38,265 nucleotides of DNA, taken from Bordetella parapertussis. Its GTDB lineage: Bacteria; Pseudomonadota; Gammaproteobacteria; Burkholderiales; JACQAP01. Of the stretch, positions 17,463 to 27,030 are shown in pieces (within the stretch, counting starts at the first letter, position 1; every line of letters begins with the position of its first letter). The stretch spans positions 1 to 38,265 of the forward strand of contig CAMDKM010000034.1 of NCBI GenBank assembly GCA_945900965.1, read 5' to 3'. A program made the translations under genes and the position numbers. Below the pieces are notes generated by a model. That model worked only from the letters and a program-made list of their open reading frames with translations, searched no databases and had not been told where the DNA came from.

Positions 17463-19637
17463 ATGAGCAAGTTGCTTATCCTTTTTGCCTTGGCCCTGGT
17501 CCTTGCCTGTGTCGGTGGCTGCGAAGGCCCCTGGAACAATCCCTATCCGTCCCATGAGGATGGCCGCAACATCCTTTACTCCGGGTTTATCGAGCGCCCC
17601 AAACATCTTGACCCGGTGCAATCCTACGCGGAAAACGAATACGTCTACATTTCTCAGATTTACATGCCGCCCTTGCAGTATCACTATCTCCGGCGGCCCT
17701 ACGAATTGATTCCTTTTGCCGCGACTGAGGTTCCCAAGCCGCAGTTCTTCGATGCGTCCGGGCGGCGGCTCAGCGAGGGGGCCTTGCCGGAACAGATTGC
17801 ACTGAGTACCTACGACATCCACATCCGGCGCGGCATTCTTTATCAGCCCCATCCTGCGTTTGCGAAAGACGAGTCGGGACGGCCACGCTACCTGAACCTG
17901 GGCAGGGCGGATACGCAGGGCATATACGAACTGCGCGATTTTCGCCATGCGGGCACCCGGGAGCTGACCGCGGACGACTACGTGTATCAAATCAAGCGGC
18001 TTGCACATCCGCGCTTGCATTCGCCCATATTCGGGTTGATGGGCGAGTACATCGTGGGCCTCAAGGACTATGCCGAGAAGCTGCAGGACAAAACCCGAGA
18101 GTTACCCGCCGGCGCCTATCTGGATCTGAACTCGGTGCCCTTCGAAGGCGCCGTGGTGCTGGATCGCTATAGCTATCGAATCAAGATCCGTGGCGCTTAT
18201 CCCCAGTTTGCCTATTGGCTGGCGATGCCTTTCTTCGCGCCGATTCCCGAAGAGGCCGAGCGCTTTTATGCCCAGCCGGGCATGAACGAGGGAAAAAATT
18301 TGTCGCTGGATTGGTATCCGGTGGGTACCGGGCCGTACATGCTGACGATAAACAATCCGAATCGCAGCATGGTGCTGGAGCGCAATCCCAATTTTTCCGG
18401 GGAGGCTTATCCTGCGGATGGGGAGCCCGGCGACGGCGCCGCCGGCTTGCTTGTGGATGCAGGGAAAACGATGCCGTTTATCGACAAGGTGGTATTCAGT
18501 CTCGAGAAGGAAAGCATTCCGTACTGGAACAAGTTCCTGCAGGGTTATTATGATTTTTCCGGCATATCCTCCGACACCTTCGATCAGGTTGTGCAAACCA
18601 GCGGAGCAGGCGATATCGCCCTGACCGAAGCGATGGAAAATCGCGGCATCGCCCTGCAAACCTCGGTGGCGACCTCGACTGCCTATATTGGTTTCAACAT
18701 GCTTGATCCCGTGGTGGGAGGCAGCTCGGAGCGCGCTCGCAAGTTGCGCCAGGCCATTTCCATCGCCATCGATTTCGAGGAGATGATCTCGATTTTTCGC
18801 AACGGGCGCGGCATTCCCGCACAAGGTCCGATTCCACCAGGAATTTTCGGCTACCGGGACGGGCAGGAGGGCATGAATCGAGCGGTGTATGACTGGGCGG
18901 ATGGCAAGGCGCAGCGCAAACCGATTGCCCAGGCGAAACAACTGCTGGCGGAAGCCGGGTACCCGAATGGCGTCGAAACCGGCAGCGGCAAACCACTGGT
19001 CATTCATTTCGATGCCACGCTGGTCGGGGCAGACGGCAAGTCGCGCGCGGACTGGCTGGTGAAGCAATTTGCAAAAATCGATCTGCAACTGGTCATGCGC
19101 AATACCGACTTCAACCGCTTCCAGGACAAAATCCGCAAGGGCAGCGCGCAACTCTTCTTCATGGGCTGGAATGCCGATTATCCCGACCCGGAAAATTTTC
19201 TTTTCCTGTTTCACGGACCCCAGGCCCGCGCACTCAAGAATGGCGAGAACACGTCGAATTATCAGAACGTCGAGTTTGACCGGCTGTTCGAAAAAATGCA
19301 GGTGATGCCCAACGGCCCGGAGCGTCAGGCCTTGATCGATCGGATGATGGACATTCTGAGACGCGATGCACCTTGGGTGTGGGGCGTGCACCCCAAGGAC
19401 TTCGCGCTGGCGCACGGCTGGGTTCATAATCGCAAGCCCAACAAGATGGCCAACAACAACCTGAAATACCAGCGCATCGACCCGATTATTCGCGAACAAC
19501 AGCAGGCCAAATGGAATCGGCCAGTATGGTGGCCGGTTGCCGTCGCAGTGTTCGTGCTGGGCGCAGGTATTCTGCCGGCTATTCGAACCTGGCGCCGCCG
19601 CGAGCGCAGCGCCGGCGCGCTGAAAGTGCCAGCGTGA
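17463..19637 (+). CDS. ABC transporter substrate-binding protein (family 5, peptide type)
   Basis: Extracytoplasmic binding protein of the OppA/DppA family, first gene of a peptide-type importer. A signal peptide with lipobox is visible: LLILFALALVLACVGGC, with Cys20 as likely lipidation site. The family-5 fold follows (RPKHLDPVQSYAENEYVYIS, then DYVYQIKRLAHP, and GWNADYPDPENFLFLF near the end). At 724 residues it is longer than OppA (about 540). Near the C-terminus there is a second hydrophobic segment, WWPVAVAVFVLGAGILPAI, followed by Arg-rich residues, so the protein may be anchored at both ends. The stop overlaps the next start (GTGA). Ligand unknown. Confidence 0.9.
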   Translation: MSKLLILFALALVLACVGGCEGPWNNPYPSHEDGRNILYSGFIERPKHLDPVQSYAENEYVYISQIYMPPLQYHYLRRPYELIPFAATEVPKPQFFDASGRRLSEGALPEQIALSTYDIHIRRGILYQPHPAFAKDESGRPRYLNLGRADTQGIYELRDFRHAGTRELTADDYVYQIKRLAHPRLHSPIFGLMGEYIVGLKDYAEKLQDKTRELPAGAYLDLNSVPFEGAVVLDRYSYRIKIRGAYPQFAYWLAMPFFAPIPEEAERFYAQPGMNEGKNLSLDWYPVGTGPYMLTINNPNRSMVLERNPNFSGEAYPADGEPGDGAAGLLVDAGKTMPFIDKVVFSLEKESIPYWNKFLQGYYDFSGISSDTFDQVVQTSGAGDIALTEAMENRGIALQTSVATSTAYIGFNMLDPVVGGSSERARKLRQAISIAIDFEEMISIFRNGRGIPAQGPIPPGIFGYRDGQEGMNRAVYDWADGKAQRKPIAQAKQLLAEAGYPNGVETGSGKPLVIHFDATLVGADGKSRADWLVKQFAKIDLQLVMRNTDFNRFQDKIRKGSAQLFFMGWNADYPDPENFLFLFHGPQARALKNGENTSNYQNVEFDRLFEKMQVMPNGPERQALIDRMMDILRRDAPWVWGVHPKDFALAHGWVHNRKPNKMANNNLKYQRIDPIIREQQQAKWNRPVWWPVAVAVFVLGAGILPAIRTWRRRERSAGALKVPA

Positions 19638-20611
19638 CCCGATATCTTATTCGCAGGATACTTTATGCGATTCCGATTCTTATCGGAGTCAATCTGCTCA
19701 CCTTTCTATTATTTTTTGTCGTCAACTCTCCCGACGATATGGCCCGCATGCAACTGGGACAAAAGCGGGTCACGGAGGAGGCGATTCAAAAATGGAAAAG
19801 CGAACGCGGGTACGACAAACCCCTGCTTTATAACGCCGGCGCGCAGGGAATCGCCCGGCTGACCGACACGATCTTTTACGCGAAGTCGCTGACGCTCTTC
19901 TGGTTTGATTTCGGTCGCGCCGACGACGGCCGGGATATCGGTCATGAAATTCGCCTGCGCATGTGGCCGAGCCTGGCTATTGCAATGCCGGTATTTGTGG
20001 TGGGCATGCTGACTTACATCACCTTCGCTTTGCTCATGGCTTTTTTTCGTGCGACCTATATCGATTTTGCCGGGGTGTTGCTTTGTGTTCTGGCGATGTC
20101 GATTTCGGGCCTGTTTTATATTATCGGCGGGCAGTATGTGCTGGGAAAACTTCTCAATCTGGTGCCGATTTCCGGTTATGGGGAAGGGCTTGGAGCATGG
20201 AAATTCCTGCTGCTGCCCATGCTGGTGGGTGTGGTGGGTGGCGCCGGTGCCAGCGCGCGCTGGTATCGGACGATTTTTCTCGAGGAAATTCATCGTGACT
20301 ACGTGCGCACTGCCCGAGCCAAAGGTCTGACGGAGGCAAGAGTCCTGTTCCGGCATGTTCTGCACAATGCGCTGATTCCCATCCTGACCGGCGCGGTGGT
20401 GGCCATTCCGCTGTTGTTCATGGGCAGCCTGGTCACCGAGTCTTTTTTTTCGATTCCGGGCCTTGGAAGCTACACGATCGACGCCATCAATAGTCAGGAT
20501 TTTTCGGTGGTCCGGGCGATGGTATTCCTGGGCTCCGCGCTCTATATCGGCGGGCTGATCCTGACCGATATTTCTTACACGCTGGCAGATCCCAGAGTGC
20601 GGCTCGAATGA
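19634..20611 (+). CDS. Peptide-type ABC transporter permease (OppB/DppB family)
   Basis: Inner-membrane permease subunit. It starts MTRYLIRRILYAIPILIGVN with the first membrane helix, and five further helices follow. The EAA loop for ATPase contact is visible as DYVRTARAKGLTEARVLFRH, and the family C-terminal segment SLVTESFFSIPGLGSYTIDA is present. GTG at 19634 overlaps the binding-protein stop; upstream residues of the frame lie in the previous gene and are unlike permeases. 325 residues. Confidence 0.93.
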   Translation: MTRYLIRRILYAIPILIGVNLLTFLLFFVVNSPDDMARMQLGQKRVTEEAIQKWKSERGYDKPLLYNAGAQGIARLTDTIFYAKSLTLFWFDFGRADDGRDIGHEIRLRMWPSLAIAMPVFVVGMLTYITFALLMAFFRATYIDFAGVLLCVLAMSISGLFYIIGGQYVLGKLLNLVPISGYGEGLGAWKFLLLPMLVGVVGGAGASARWYRTIFLEEIHRDYVRTARAKGLTEARVLFRHVLHNALIPILTGAVVAIPLLFMGSLVTESFFSIPGLGSYTIDAINSQDFSVVRAMVFLGSALYIGGLILTDISYTLADPRVRLE

Positions 20612-20665
20612 TTCCCATCTGCACAGTCCAGAGCACAACGCGTCGTCTGATAAGTGGGAGGCGGC

Positions 20666-22120
20666 GTGGGATTTAAAATTGTCCTGTTGTGGACCGATGT
20701 GCTCATCTTCCTGTTGCTCGCGGTCATCGGCTTGTTTGTCTGGGTGGTGCGTGGACGCGAACACCTGCGGGCACCCTGGCGCAAGGTCGCACAGAGCCGC
20801 AGCGGCATGATTGCCGCCGTGGTTCTGGCGGGATTCGTGATCATTGGACTGCTCGACTCCCTGCATTTTCGCCTGCGGCTGCCGGATGCCGGGGACAAAG
20901 AGAACTACGCGGTCGAGGTCCTGTCGGTATTTGATCTGCTGGCTGTGCCCCTTAAAGCGAAGACCGAAAAGACCTACTCCGCACCGCTGGGGACACACTT
21001 GTTCGCCAGAGAGACCGTTGAACTTCCGGGTGGCGGTCAGGCGCGAGTATTCCCGAGGCTTGCTCACGGCGGAATTCACCTCGCCGATCCCCACGCCGAT
21101 TGGGCTGCCGACATTTTTCGCCGTGTCGTAGCCGGGCTCGCCGTGGCGGCGTTGTGCTGGAATCTGCTATCGCTCGGGCTCTGTGCCTGGCTCGCTCACA
21201 TCTATCGCCGTTCCATCGGAGAGACCTGGCGCCTGATCTGGAGCGCACAAACGCCGGTGCCCTGGCGCGCCATGTTGCTGACCCTGGGGGTGTTGATGAT
21301 GGCGATCATCCCGCTGCTGGCGCTGGCGGCGAAGTATCACGTGTTTGGCACCGACAAGGTGGGTATCGATGTGTTGTACCTGACACTCAAAAGCATACGC
21401 ACCGGCCTGGTAATCGGTACCCTGACTACTTTAGTGATGCTGCCTTTTGCTGTAGCGCTGGGGATCATGGCCGGATATCTGCGCGGCTGGGTGGACGATC
21501 TCATCCAATATATTTATACGACCCTGCATTCGATCCCGGGCGTGCTGCTGATCGCGGCTTCGGTGTTGATGATGCAGGTGACGATGGACAAACACGCGGC
21601 CTTGTTCGAGACGGCGCAGCAGCGGGCTGACATAAAACTGCTGGTGTTATGCCTGATTCTCGGTGTGACCAGTTGGACCGGATTGTGCCGCTTGCTGCGC
21701 GGCGAGGCGCTCAAGCTTCGCGAGGCCGATTATATTCAAGCGGCCCGTGCCTTCGGTGTCGGCAACTTGAGAATCATGATCCGTCACATCGTTCCTAATG
21801 TGATGCACATTGTGCTCATTGCCGTGGTCATGGATTTCAGCGGTCTGGTGCTGGCCGAGGCCGTGTTGTCCTATATCGGCGTAGGGGTCGATCCCGCCAT
21901 GATCAGCTTCGGCACCATGATCAACTCCGCGCGTCTGGAAATGGCGCGCGAGCCGATGGTGTGGTGGTCGCTGGCGGCGGCTTTCACTTTCATGCTGGTG
22001 CTGGTTCTCGCGGCGAACCTTTTTGCCGACGCCGTGCGCGATGCTTTCGATCCGCGCATTCTCTCCAGAGTCATCAAGCCCATCCCGAACCTGGCCGCCG
22101 GCAGGGAAGTGCGGGCATGA
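20666..22120 (+). CDS. Peptide-type ABC transporter permease (OppC/YejE family)
   Basis: Second permease. GTG at 20666 is preferred because GGGAGG lies 4 bases upstream; GTG at 20654 is the alternative. The protein is 484 residues, longer than OppC (about 300). An N-terminal part with three or four hydrophobic helices and a soluble stretch (DKENYAVEVLSVFDLLAVPL) precedes the transport domain, as in YejE-like permeases. The EAA loop is EADYIQAARAFGVGNLRIMI. The 54-base gap from the previous gene is small. The stop overlaps the ATPase start (ATGA). Confidence 0.9.
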   Translation: MGFKIVLLWTDVLIFLLLAVIGLFVWVVRGREHLRAPWRKVAQSRSGMIAAVVLAGFVIIGLLDSLHFRLRLPDAGDKENYAVEVLSVFDLLAVPLKAKTEKTYSAPLGTHLFARETVELPGGGQARVFPRLAHGGIHLADPHADWAADIFRRVVAGLAVAALCWNLLSLGLCAWLAHIYRRSIGETWRLIWSAQTPVPWRAMLLTLGVLMMAIIPLLALAAKYHVFGTDKVGIDVLYLTLKSIRTGLVIGTLTTLVMLPFAVALGIMAGYLRGWVDDLIQYIYTTLHSIPGVLLIAASVLMMQVTMDKHAALFETAQQRADIKLLVLCLILGVTSWTGLCRLLRGEALKLREADYIQAARAFGVGNLRIMIRHIVPNVMHIVLIAVVMDFSGLVLAEAVLSYIGVGVDPAMISFGTMINSARLEMAREPMVWWSLAAAFTFMLVLVLAANLFADAVRDAFDPRILSRVIKPIPNLAAGREVRA

Positions 22121-24153
22121 GCCGGGCGCTGCTGGAGGTGGTAAACCTCTGCACCTGGCTTGCGGGCAACGAGGGCACGGTGCGCGCGGTCAACGGGCTT
22201 TCCTTTTCGATCCAGCGTGGCTCCACCTTCGCGCTGGTGGGGGAATCCGGGTGCGGGAAATCGATGACGGCGCTTTCGATTGCGCGCCTGTTACCCGAAG
22301 CCGGCAGGATCGTCTCGGGTTCGGTATCGCTCAATGGCGAGGATTTGCTGAGCCTGCCGGAAAACCGAATGCGCGAAGTTCGCGGGCGACGAATCGGCAG
22401 TATTTTTCAGGAACCTGGCTCCAGTTTGAATCCGGTGATGACAGTTGGCGATCAGATTGCAGAAGTGATCGTCCGTCACACCGCATTGCGCGGTCAGGAA
22501 ATCGGCGTCAAGGTAATGGACTTGCTCGATTCGGTAGGTATTCCCGACCCCGCCCAGCGCATGGGGGAATTCCCGTTCCAGATGTCCGGGGGCATGAAGC
22601 AGCGTGTGATGATTGCCATTGCGCTGGCTTGCGAACCGGATCTGCTCATCGCGGACGAACCGACCACCGCGCTGGATGTCACGATTCAGGCTCAGGTGCT
22701 GAGTGTGCTGCGCAGTCTCCAGGAACGCATCGGCATGTCTATTCTGCTGATCACGCACGATCTGGGTGTGGTGGCGGAGATGGCGCACGACGTGGCCGTC
22801 ATGTATGCCGGCGAGATTGTGGAAATGGCCCCGCGCGAGCAGTTTTTCCGCAGTCCCTCGCATCCTTATTCGAAAAAACTTTTTGCCTCGGTTCCGGGGC
22901 GCGCCGCGCGCGCCGGACAACTGGCGATTATCCTTGGCTCCGTGCCTTCGCTGGTTAACGAAATTTCCGGTTGCCGATTTGCCGAGCGCTGCGATTCGGC
23001 GTGGGACTTATGCCGGAAGGAAAACCCCGCCTCGCTGATTGTGGAACCGGGGCATGCGGTGCGCTGCCATCTTTTTGGAGCCGCCCAGGGCGGCGGGGTC
23101 GAGGGTCGAGGGGCGAGGGGCGAGGAAGAAGTGCAGGGCAAAATCACTTCACCGCTCACGCCTCCCGCCTCACGCCTCGCGCCTCGCGCCTCCGCACTTG
23201 AATGCAAAGACCTCAAAATCCATTTCCCGATTCGCAAGGGCTTGCTCAAGCGGACTGTCGGCTACGTCAAGGCCGTGGATGGCGTATCCCTTGCCATTCG
23301 TGCCGGCCGGACCTTGGCCCTGGTGGGCGAATCGGGTTGCGGAAAGACCACGGTCGGCAGAGGGATGTTGCGCTTGTTGCCGGCCAGCGGCGGTTCGATC
23401 GAATGGGATGGCGAAGACCTGAGCGGCTTGAGCGCCGCCGAGATGCGCCTGCGACGCAAGTCCCTCCAGATCATTTTTCAGGATCCTTATGCCTCGCTCA
23501 ATCCGCGCATGCGGGTGATCGATATTCTCGAGGAAGGCATGACGGCGCTGGGTGTCGGTGCCGATCGGGTCGTGCGCGCACAACGAGTCGACGAGCTGTT
23601 GAAGCAGGTTGGACTTGCTCCCGAAATGAAATTTCGCTATCCCCACGAATTTTCCGGGGGGCAACGCCAACGCATCGCTATTGCGCGCGCCCTGGCGGTG
23701 GAGCCGCGATTGATTGTTTGCGACGAACCCACGAGCGCGCTGGATGTCTCGGTGCAGGCGCAGATCCTGAATCTGCTCAGGGATCTTCAGCGGCAATTCG
23801 ATCTGGGGTATCTATTCATTACCCACAACATGGCGGTGGTGGAATATCTGGCCGATGACGTGGCCGTGATGTACCTCGGACGCATTGTCGAATCGGGCCG
23901 CGTGGATGAAGTGCTGGACAATCCCCAGCATCCCTATACCCGGGCATTATTGTCGGCCGTGCCCTCCATCGATCCGGCGGGGCGGCGAGAGATCATCCGG
24001 CTCGAAGGGGACCTGCCTTCGGCGGCAAAACCGCCGTCAGGCTGTCATTTTCATCCGCGGTGTCCGCAGGCGAAAGCGGCGTGCCGCATCGAATATCCTG
24101 CGTCGTCGGCCATTTCCGAAACGCATCGCGTCAGTTGCCTGCTATATAGCTAA
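22117..24153 (+). CDS. Double-domain ABC transporter ATPase (OppD-OppF fusion, YejF-like)
   Basis: Drives the importer. Domain 1: Walker A GESGCGKS at residues 42-49, signature [16 protein letters not shown], Walker [13 protein letters not shown]. Domain 2: Walker [10 protein letters not shown], signature [16 protein letters not shown], Walker [13 protein letters not shown]. Each domain ends in the Cys-containing oligopeptide C-terminal motif ([12 protein letters not shown] and [15 protein letters not shown]). 678 residues, against about 530-620 for typical fusions. Part of the excess is a linker at about residues 327-360 encoded by heptamer repeats, rich in Gly, Arg, Pro and Ala. Both domains look catalytically intact. 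The start ATG overlaps the permease stop. Confidence 0.94.
   Translation: MSRALLEVVNLCTWLAGNEGTVRAVNGLSFSIQRGSTFALVGESGCGKSMTALSIARLLPEAGRIVSGSVSLNGEDLLSLPENRMREVRGRRIGSIFQEPGSSLNPVMTVGDQIAEVIVRHTALRGQEIGVKVMDLLDSVGIPDPAQRMGEFPFQMSGGMKQRVMIAIALACEPDLLIADEPTTALDVTIQAQVLSVLRSLQERIGMSILLITHDLGVVAEMAHDVAVMYAGEIVEMAPREQFFRSPSHPYSKKLFASVPGRAARAGQLAIILGSVPSLVNEISGCRFAERCDSAWDLCRKENPASLIVEPGHAVRCHLFGAAQGGGVEGRGARGEEEVQGKITSPLTPPASRLAPRASALECKDLKIHFPIRKGLLKRTVGYVKAVDGVSLAIRAGRTLALVGESGCGKTTVGRGMLRLLPASGGSIEWDGEDLSGLSAAEMRLRRKSLQIIFQDPYASLNPRMRVIDILEEGMTALGVGADRVVRAQRVDELLKQVGLAPEMKFRYPHEFSGGQRQRIAIARALAVEPRLIVCDEPTSALDVSVQAQILNLLRDLQRQFDLGYLFITHNMAVVEYLADDVAVMYLGRIVESGRVDEVLDNPQHPYTRALLSAVPSIDPAGRREIIRLEGDLPSAAKPPSGCHFHPRCPQAKAACRIEYPASSAISETHRVSCLLYS
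23096..23193. repeat. In-frame heptamer repeat element inside the ATPase gene
   Basis: GGGTCGA twice and GGGGCGA twice (23096-23123), a 35-base centre, then CGCCTCC, CGCCTCA, CGCCTCG, CGCCTCG, CGCCTCC (23159-23193). All units are in exact 7-base phase. The two arms are roughly complementary in character (purine-rich, then pyrimidine-rich). The first arm is nearly identical to the intergenic block at 2816-2841. The element keeps the reading frame and falls exactly in the linker between the two ATPase domains. Confidence 0.88.
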
Positions 24154-24154
24154 G

Positions 24155-24168
24155 GGCCCGCACGGGCC
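24155..24168. terminator. GC-rich hairpin in a 19-base convergent gap
   Basis: GGCCC-GCAC-GGGCC lies between the ATPase stop and the mltD stop. It has no T run in either direction, so a role as bidirectional terminator is only possible. Confidence 0.3.
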
Positions 24169-24172
24169 GGGG

Positions 24173-25621
24173 CTATTGACGCGACAGGCGCGGGTTGGTG
24201 TGGATGGTCAGACGCTGGCCGATGCGTAGCTGATTGCTGCGCAGTCGATTCCATTCCTTGATCGCAGCGACAGTGACGCCATTCTTGCGTGCGATCGAGT
24301 ACAAGCTGTCGCCTTCGCGAACCTTGTAAAAAAGCCGTCCGCCAAAATATTTTTCGGGCGCCAGAAATTCCGGGTTGTTCCAGGTTTGCCCAATGTTTGA
24401 TTCCGGTTCATCGTCTCCCATCGGGACAAGAAGCGTGCGCCCCGGGTGAACCGAGAGGTGACGGCTGATGCCGTTGATTTCCTTCAGGCGCTCGGGAGTC
24501 AAACCGAATCTGAGCGCCACTGAATCGAGGCTCTCATTTTTCTTGAGCGTGTAGGTCTGCCATGACACCAGAGGCTGGTCATAGCCCTGAAGATTCGCCT
24601 TGAAAACTCCCACCTTGTCCACGGGCAGCAACAGGGTTTGCGAGCCATTGGGCGTAATGACCGGGCGGCTGTGTCCAGGATTGAGCGACCGGAATTCCTC
24701 TTCGCTCATTTCCGCGAGTTGCGCCGCCACCTTCATGTCGATGGGGTCGGGAGTATTGACCGCCGTGAAATAGGGGCGATTGGGAATTTCTTCGAGCGTA
24801 AAACTCAGCAGCGATGGATTGGCAACGATATTTCGCACCGCCTGGAGCTTGGGCAGGTAGTTACGGGTTTCCCGCGGCATGTGCAGGCTGAGATAGTTGG
24901 TCGGCTTTTGCTTGTGACGATTGCGCGAGATCGCTCGTGCCACGGCGTTTTCGCCCCAGTTGTAAGACGCCAGTGCGAGTTGCCAGTCGCCGAATTCCGC
25001 GTACAGGCGTTGCAGGTAATCCAACGCCGCACCGGTCGCCGCCATCACATCCCTGCGCCCGTCGTACCACCAGGTTTGTTGCAGTCCGTAGCGGCGCCCT
25101 GTCGAGGGGATAAATTGCCAGATACCCACCGCGTGGGCGCGCGAATAGGCGCCGGGATTGAATCCGCTTTCAATCATTGGCAGCAGGGCAATTTCCATGG
25201 GCATGCCGCGCTGCTCCACTTCTTCGACAATAAAATACAGATACAAGCGGCTGCGCTCGATCATGCGCTGGAAATATTCAGGATGATTCAGGAACCATGC
25301 TTCGTGGCGGGCTACAAGCGGACTGTCCAATTCCGGCATCGCGAAACCAGAGCGAATGCGATGCCACAAACTCTCCGAAGTCGCCGTCGACGATTCGGCT
25401 CCGGCAATTGGCGGGAGGGCAGGCGTGGTCGCGGGAACTTCTGCGCCAGGCGCGAGAGCATTGGCAAGAATTTCGGATTGATTCCCGGCACCATCCGGTG
25501 CGGGGGCAATCGCCGTGGGATTGGATGACGGGGGTGCCGGGTCGGCAGCTAATACGGGGGCGATAGTCAGAGCGCCAATCGCCAAATACAGAAGAGCAAT
25601 GTTTTTTATCATTCCATTCAT
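24173..25621 (-). CDS. mltD: Membrane-bound lytic murein transglycosylase D
   Basis: Cleaves peptidoglycan glycan strands with anhydro-muramyl products. Signal peptide MIKNIALLYLAIGALTIAPV ending at LAADPA; no lipobox Cys is visible, unlike E. coli MltD. A Pro/Ala-rich low-complexity stretch follows, then the SLT domain with catalytic Glu near residue 151 in LLPMIESGFNPGAYSRAHAV and GIWQFIPSTGRRYGL. Two LysM peptidoglycan-binding modules are at the C-terminus (TYTLKKNESLDSVALRFGLT and YKVREGDSLYSIARKNGVTV). 482 residues. ATG at 25621 or 25612 are both plausible starts; the frame extends to 25741 but upstream residues are not signal-like. Confidence 0.94.
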   Translation of the reverse strand: MNGMIKNIALLYLAIGALTIAPVLAADPAPPSSNPTAIAPAPDGAGNQSEILANALAPGAEVPATTPALPPIAGAESSTATSESLWHRIRSGFAMPELDSPLVARHEAWFLNHPEYFQRMIERSRLYLYFIVEEVEQRGMPMEIALLPMIESGFNPGAYSRAHAVGIWQFIPSTGRRYGLQQTWWYDGRRDVMAATGAALDYLQRLYAEFGDWQLALASYNWGENAVARAISRNRHKQKPTNYLSLHMPRETRNYLPKLQAVRNIVANPSLLSFTLEEIPNRPYFTAVNTPDPIDMKVAAQLAEMSEEEFRSLNPGHSRPVITPNGSQTLLLPVDKVGVFKANLQGYDQPLVSWQTYTLKKNESLDSVALRFGLTPERLKEINGISRHLSVHPGRTLLVPMGDDEPESNIGQTWNNPEFLAPEKYFGGRLFYKVREGDSLYSIARKNGVTVAAIKEWNRLRSNQLRIGQRLTIHTNPRLSRQ

Positions 25622-25716
25622 TTGGTTATGTGATGTATCGTATGCTAACGAAGGCACCGGCCCGGCGTCAAGAACAATGCTCGACCGACACCTTGGTGTG
25701 TCGGGTGCCAAATTAG

Positions 25717-25779
25717 TTCGGCACAGACCCTCGAACCTCATCCAAAATCTACTCGGTTATACTTCGTCCCTGTGCCGAA
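25717..25779. promoter_or_regulatory. 10-base inverted repeat around a candidate promoter
   Basis: TTCGGCACAG (25717-25726) and CTGTGCCGAA (25770-25779) are perfect inverse copies 43 bases apart in the 174-base divergent mltD/methyltransferase gap. Between them lies TATACT (25758-25763), a possible -10 box for the plus strand. A second hairpin, CCGACAC/GTGTCGG, is at 25685-25704. This may be a two-site operator, or a structure acting on DNA or RNA. Confidence 0.5.
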
Positions 25780-25795
25780 ATGGCAACTTGCCTGA

Positions 25796-26572
25796 ATGAT
25801 TATGCCGAGTTCTCGTCCGCCCCTTAACCTTTCGCAGTGGTTCGCAACGCCACTGGGCGTTCATCTTCTGGCTGCAGAGCAACGTTATTTCGATCGGGAA
25901 CTCGCCGACGTGTTTGGTTTTAACGCTGTTCAGCTCGGATTGCCTGAAGTGGAGATATTGCGAGCAAATCGCATGCCTTGGCGTTGTGTGACCGGGCCGG
26001 ATGGGCAGGTAGGTCTGAGGAGCGACCCTCGGGCGCTGCCGATCCAATCCTCAAGTGTCGATCTGGTGGTATTGCCCCACACTTTGGAGTTCAGTGCGAA
26101 CCCGCATCAGGTGTTACGGGAAGTTTCGCGAATACTGATGCCTGAAGGACATGTGGTGCTGTCAGGATTCAATCCCTGGAGCCTGTGGGGTACGCGTCGC
26201 CTAGGCACCCCGGACAAGGCAGTGTTTCCGTGGTGTGGTCAATTTATTTCCCTGCCGAGAATGAAAGACTGGATGGCTCTGCTCGGATTCGATCTGGAGG
26301 GCGGCCGCATGTGTTGTTATGCGCCACCCCTAATAAACGAGAAGTGGTTCAGACGATTTTCTTTCATGGAAGCGATTGGCGATCGCTGGTGGCCGTTTGC
26401 CGGAGGAGTTTATTTCCTGCATGGGATCAAGAAAGTGCAGGGTATGCGAATTATCACGCCGAAATGGCGCGGCGCCGACGCAAAGCGAAAATCGCTCGCG
26501 GTCGCTCCACATAAGACCGGAACCGCCGACGAGGCGCTCGCGGCAAGAAGTCGTATGGATCAACAGTCGTGA
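25796..26572 (+). CDS. YafS-like methyltransferase-fold protein
   Basis: 258 residues. The class I methyltransferase fold is recognisable from the mid motifs: [20 protein letters not shown] (motif II/post I area), then [20 protein letters not shown] and FNPWSLWG. The glycine-rich SAM motif I (GxGxG) is replaced by [16 protein letters not shown], which is a feature I recall in YafS relatives beside rnhA. Function unknown, and SAM binding is unproven. The stop overlaps the rnhA GTG start. Starts at 25796 and 25802 are both possible. Confidence 0.82.
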   Translation: MIMPSSRPPLNLSQWFATPLGVHLLAAEQRYFDRELADVFGFNAVQLGLPEVEILRANRMPWRCVTGPDGQVGLRSDPRALPIQSSSVDLVVLPHTLEFSANPHQVLREVSRILMPEGHVVLSGFNPWSLWGTRRLGTPDKAVFPWCGQFISLPRMKDWMALLGFDLEGGRMCCYAPPLINEKWFRRFSFMEAIGDRWWPFAGGVYFLHGIKKVQGMRIITPKWRGADAKRKSLAVAPHKTGTADEALAARSRMDQQS

Positions 26573-27030
26573 AGGACGACAATGCCTCCTCAGCCGAAGC
26601 GCGAGTGGACATCTACACGGATGGCGCCTGCAAGGGAAACCCCGGCCCTGGAGGATGGGGTGCCTGGCTCAAATTTGGCGATAAGGAGAAGGAGATTTTT
26701 GGCGGAGAGAGGTTGACCACCAACAATAGAATGGAACTCATGGCGGTCATCGAGGCGCTCAATGCATTGAAGCTGCAATGCCACGTGCGTCTGCATACCG
26801 ACTCGAAATATGTTCACGACGGTATTTCAGAGTGGATTCACGCCTGGAAACGCCGCGGCTGGCGCACGGCCGACAAAAAGCCCGTCAAAAACGAAGACCT
26901 GTGGCGCAAGCTCGACGAAGCCGTGCAGCGGCATGAGGTCGAGTGGATTTGGGTCCGTGGCCACACAGGTAATCAGGGCAACGAGCGGGCGGATGAGTTG
27001 GCGAATAGGGGAGTGGGGGAGGCAATTTAG
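26569..27030 (+). CDS. rnhA: Ribonuclease HI
   Basis: Cleaves RNA in RNA-DNA hybrids. The four catalytic carboxylates are Asp18 ([16 protein letters not shown]), Glu56 (NNRMELMA), Asp78 (LHTDSKYV) and Asp142 (NERADELA), each exactly 8 positions after the E. coli residues. 153 residues. GTG at 26569 overlaps the upstream stop as GTGA, so expression is coupled to the methyltransferase. The last base of the stop codon is the first base of a heptamer array. Confidence 0.97.
   Translation: MKDDNASSAEARVDIYTDGACKGNPGPGGWGAWLKFGDKEKEIFGGERLTTNNRMELMAVIEALNALKLQCHVRLHTDSKYVHDGISEWIHAWKRRGWRTADKKPVKNEDLWRKLDEAVQRHEVEWIWVRGHTGNQGNERADELANRGVGEAI

Noticed and set aside
18102-19499. Long minus-strand frame (465 codons) inside the binding-protein gene
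   Set aside because: Complement shadow of a GC-rich gene with clear family motifs on the plus strand.
19709-21094. Minus-strand frame (461 codons) across the two permease genes
   Set aside because: It spans two permease genes and their gap; translation is rich in Gln/His without domain pattern.
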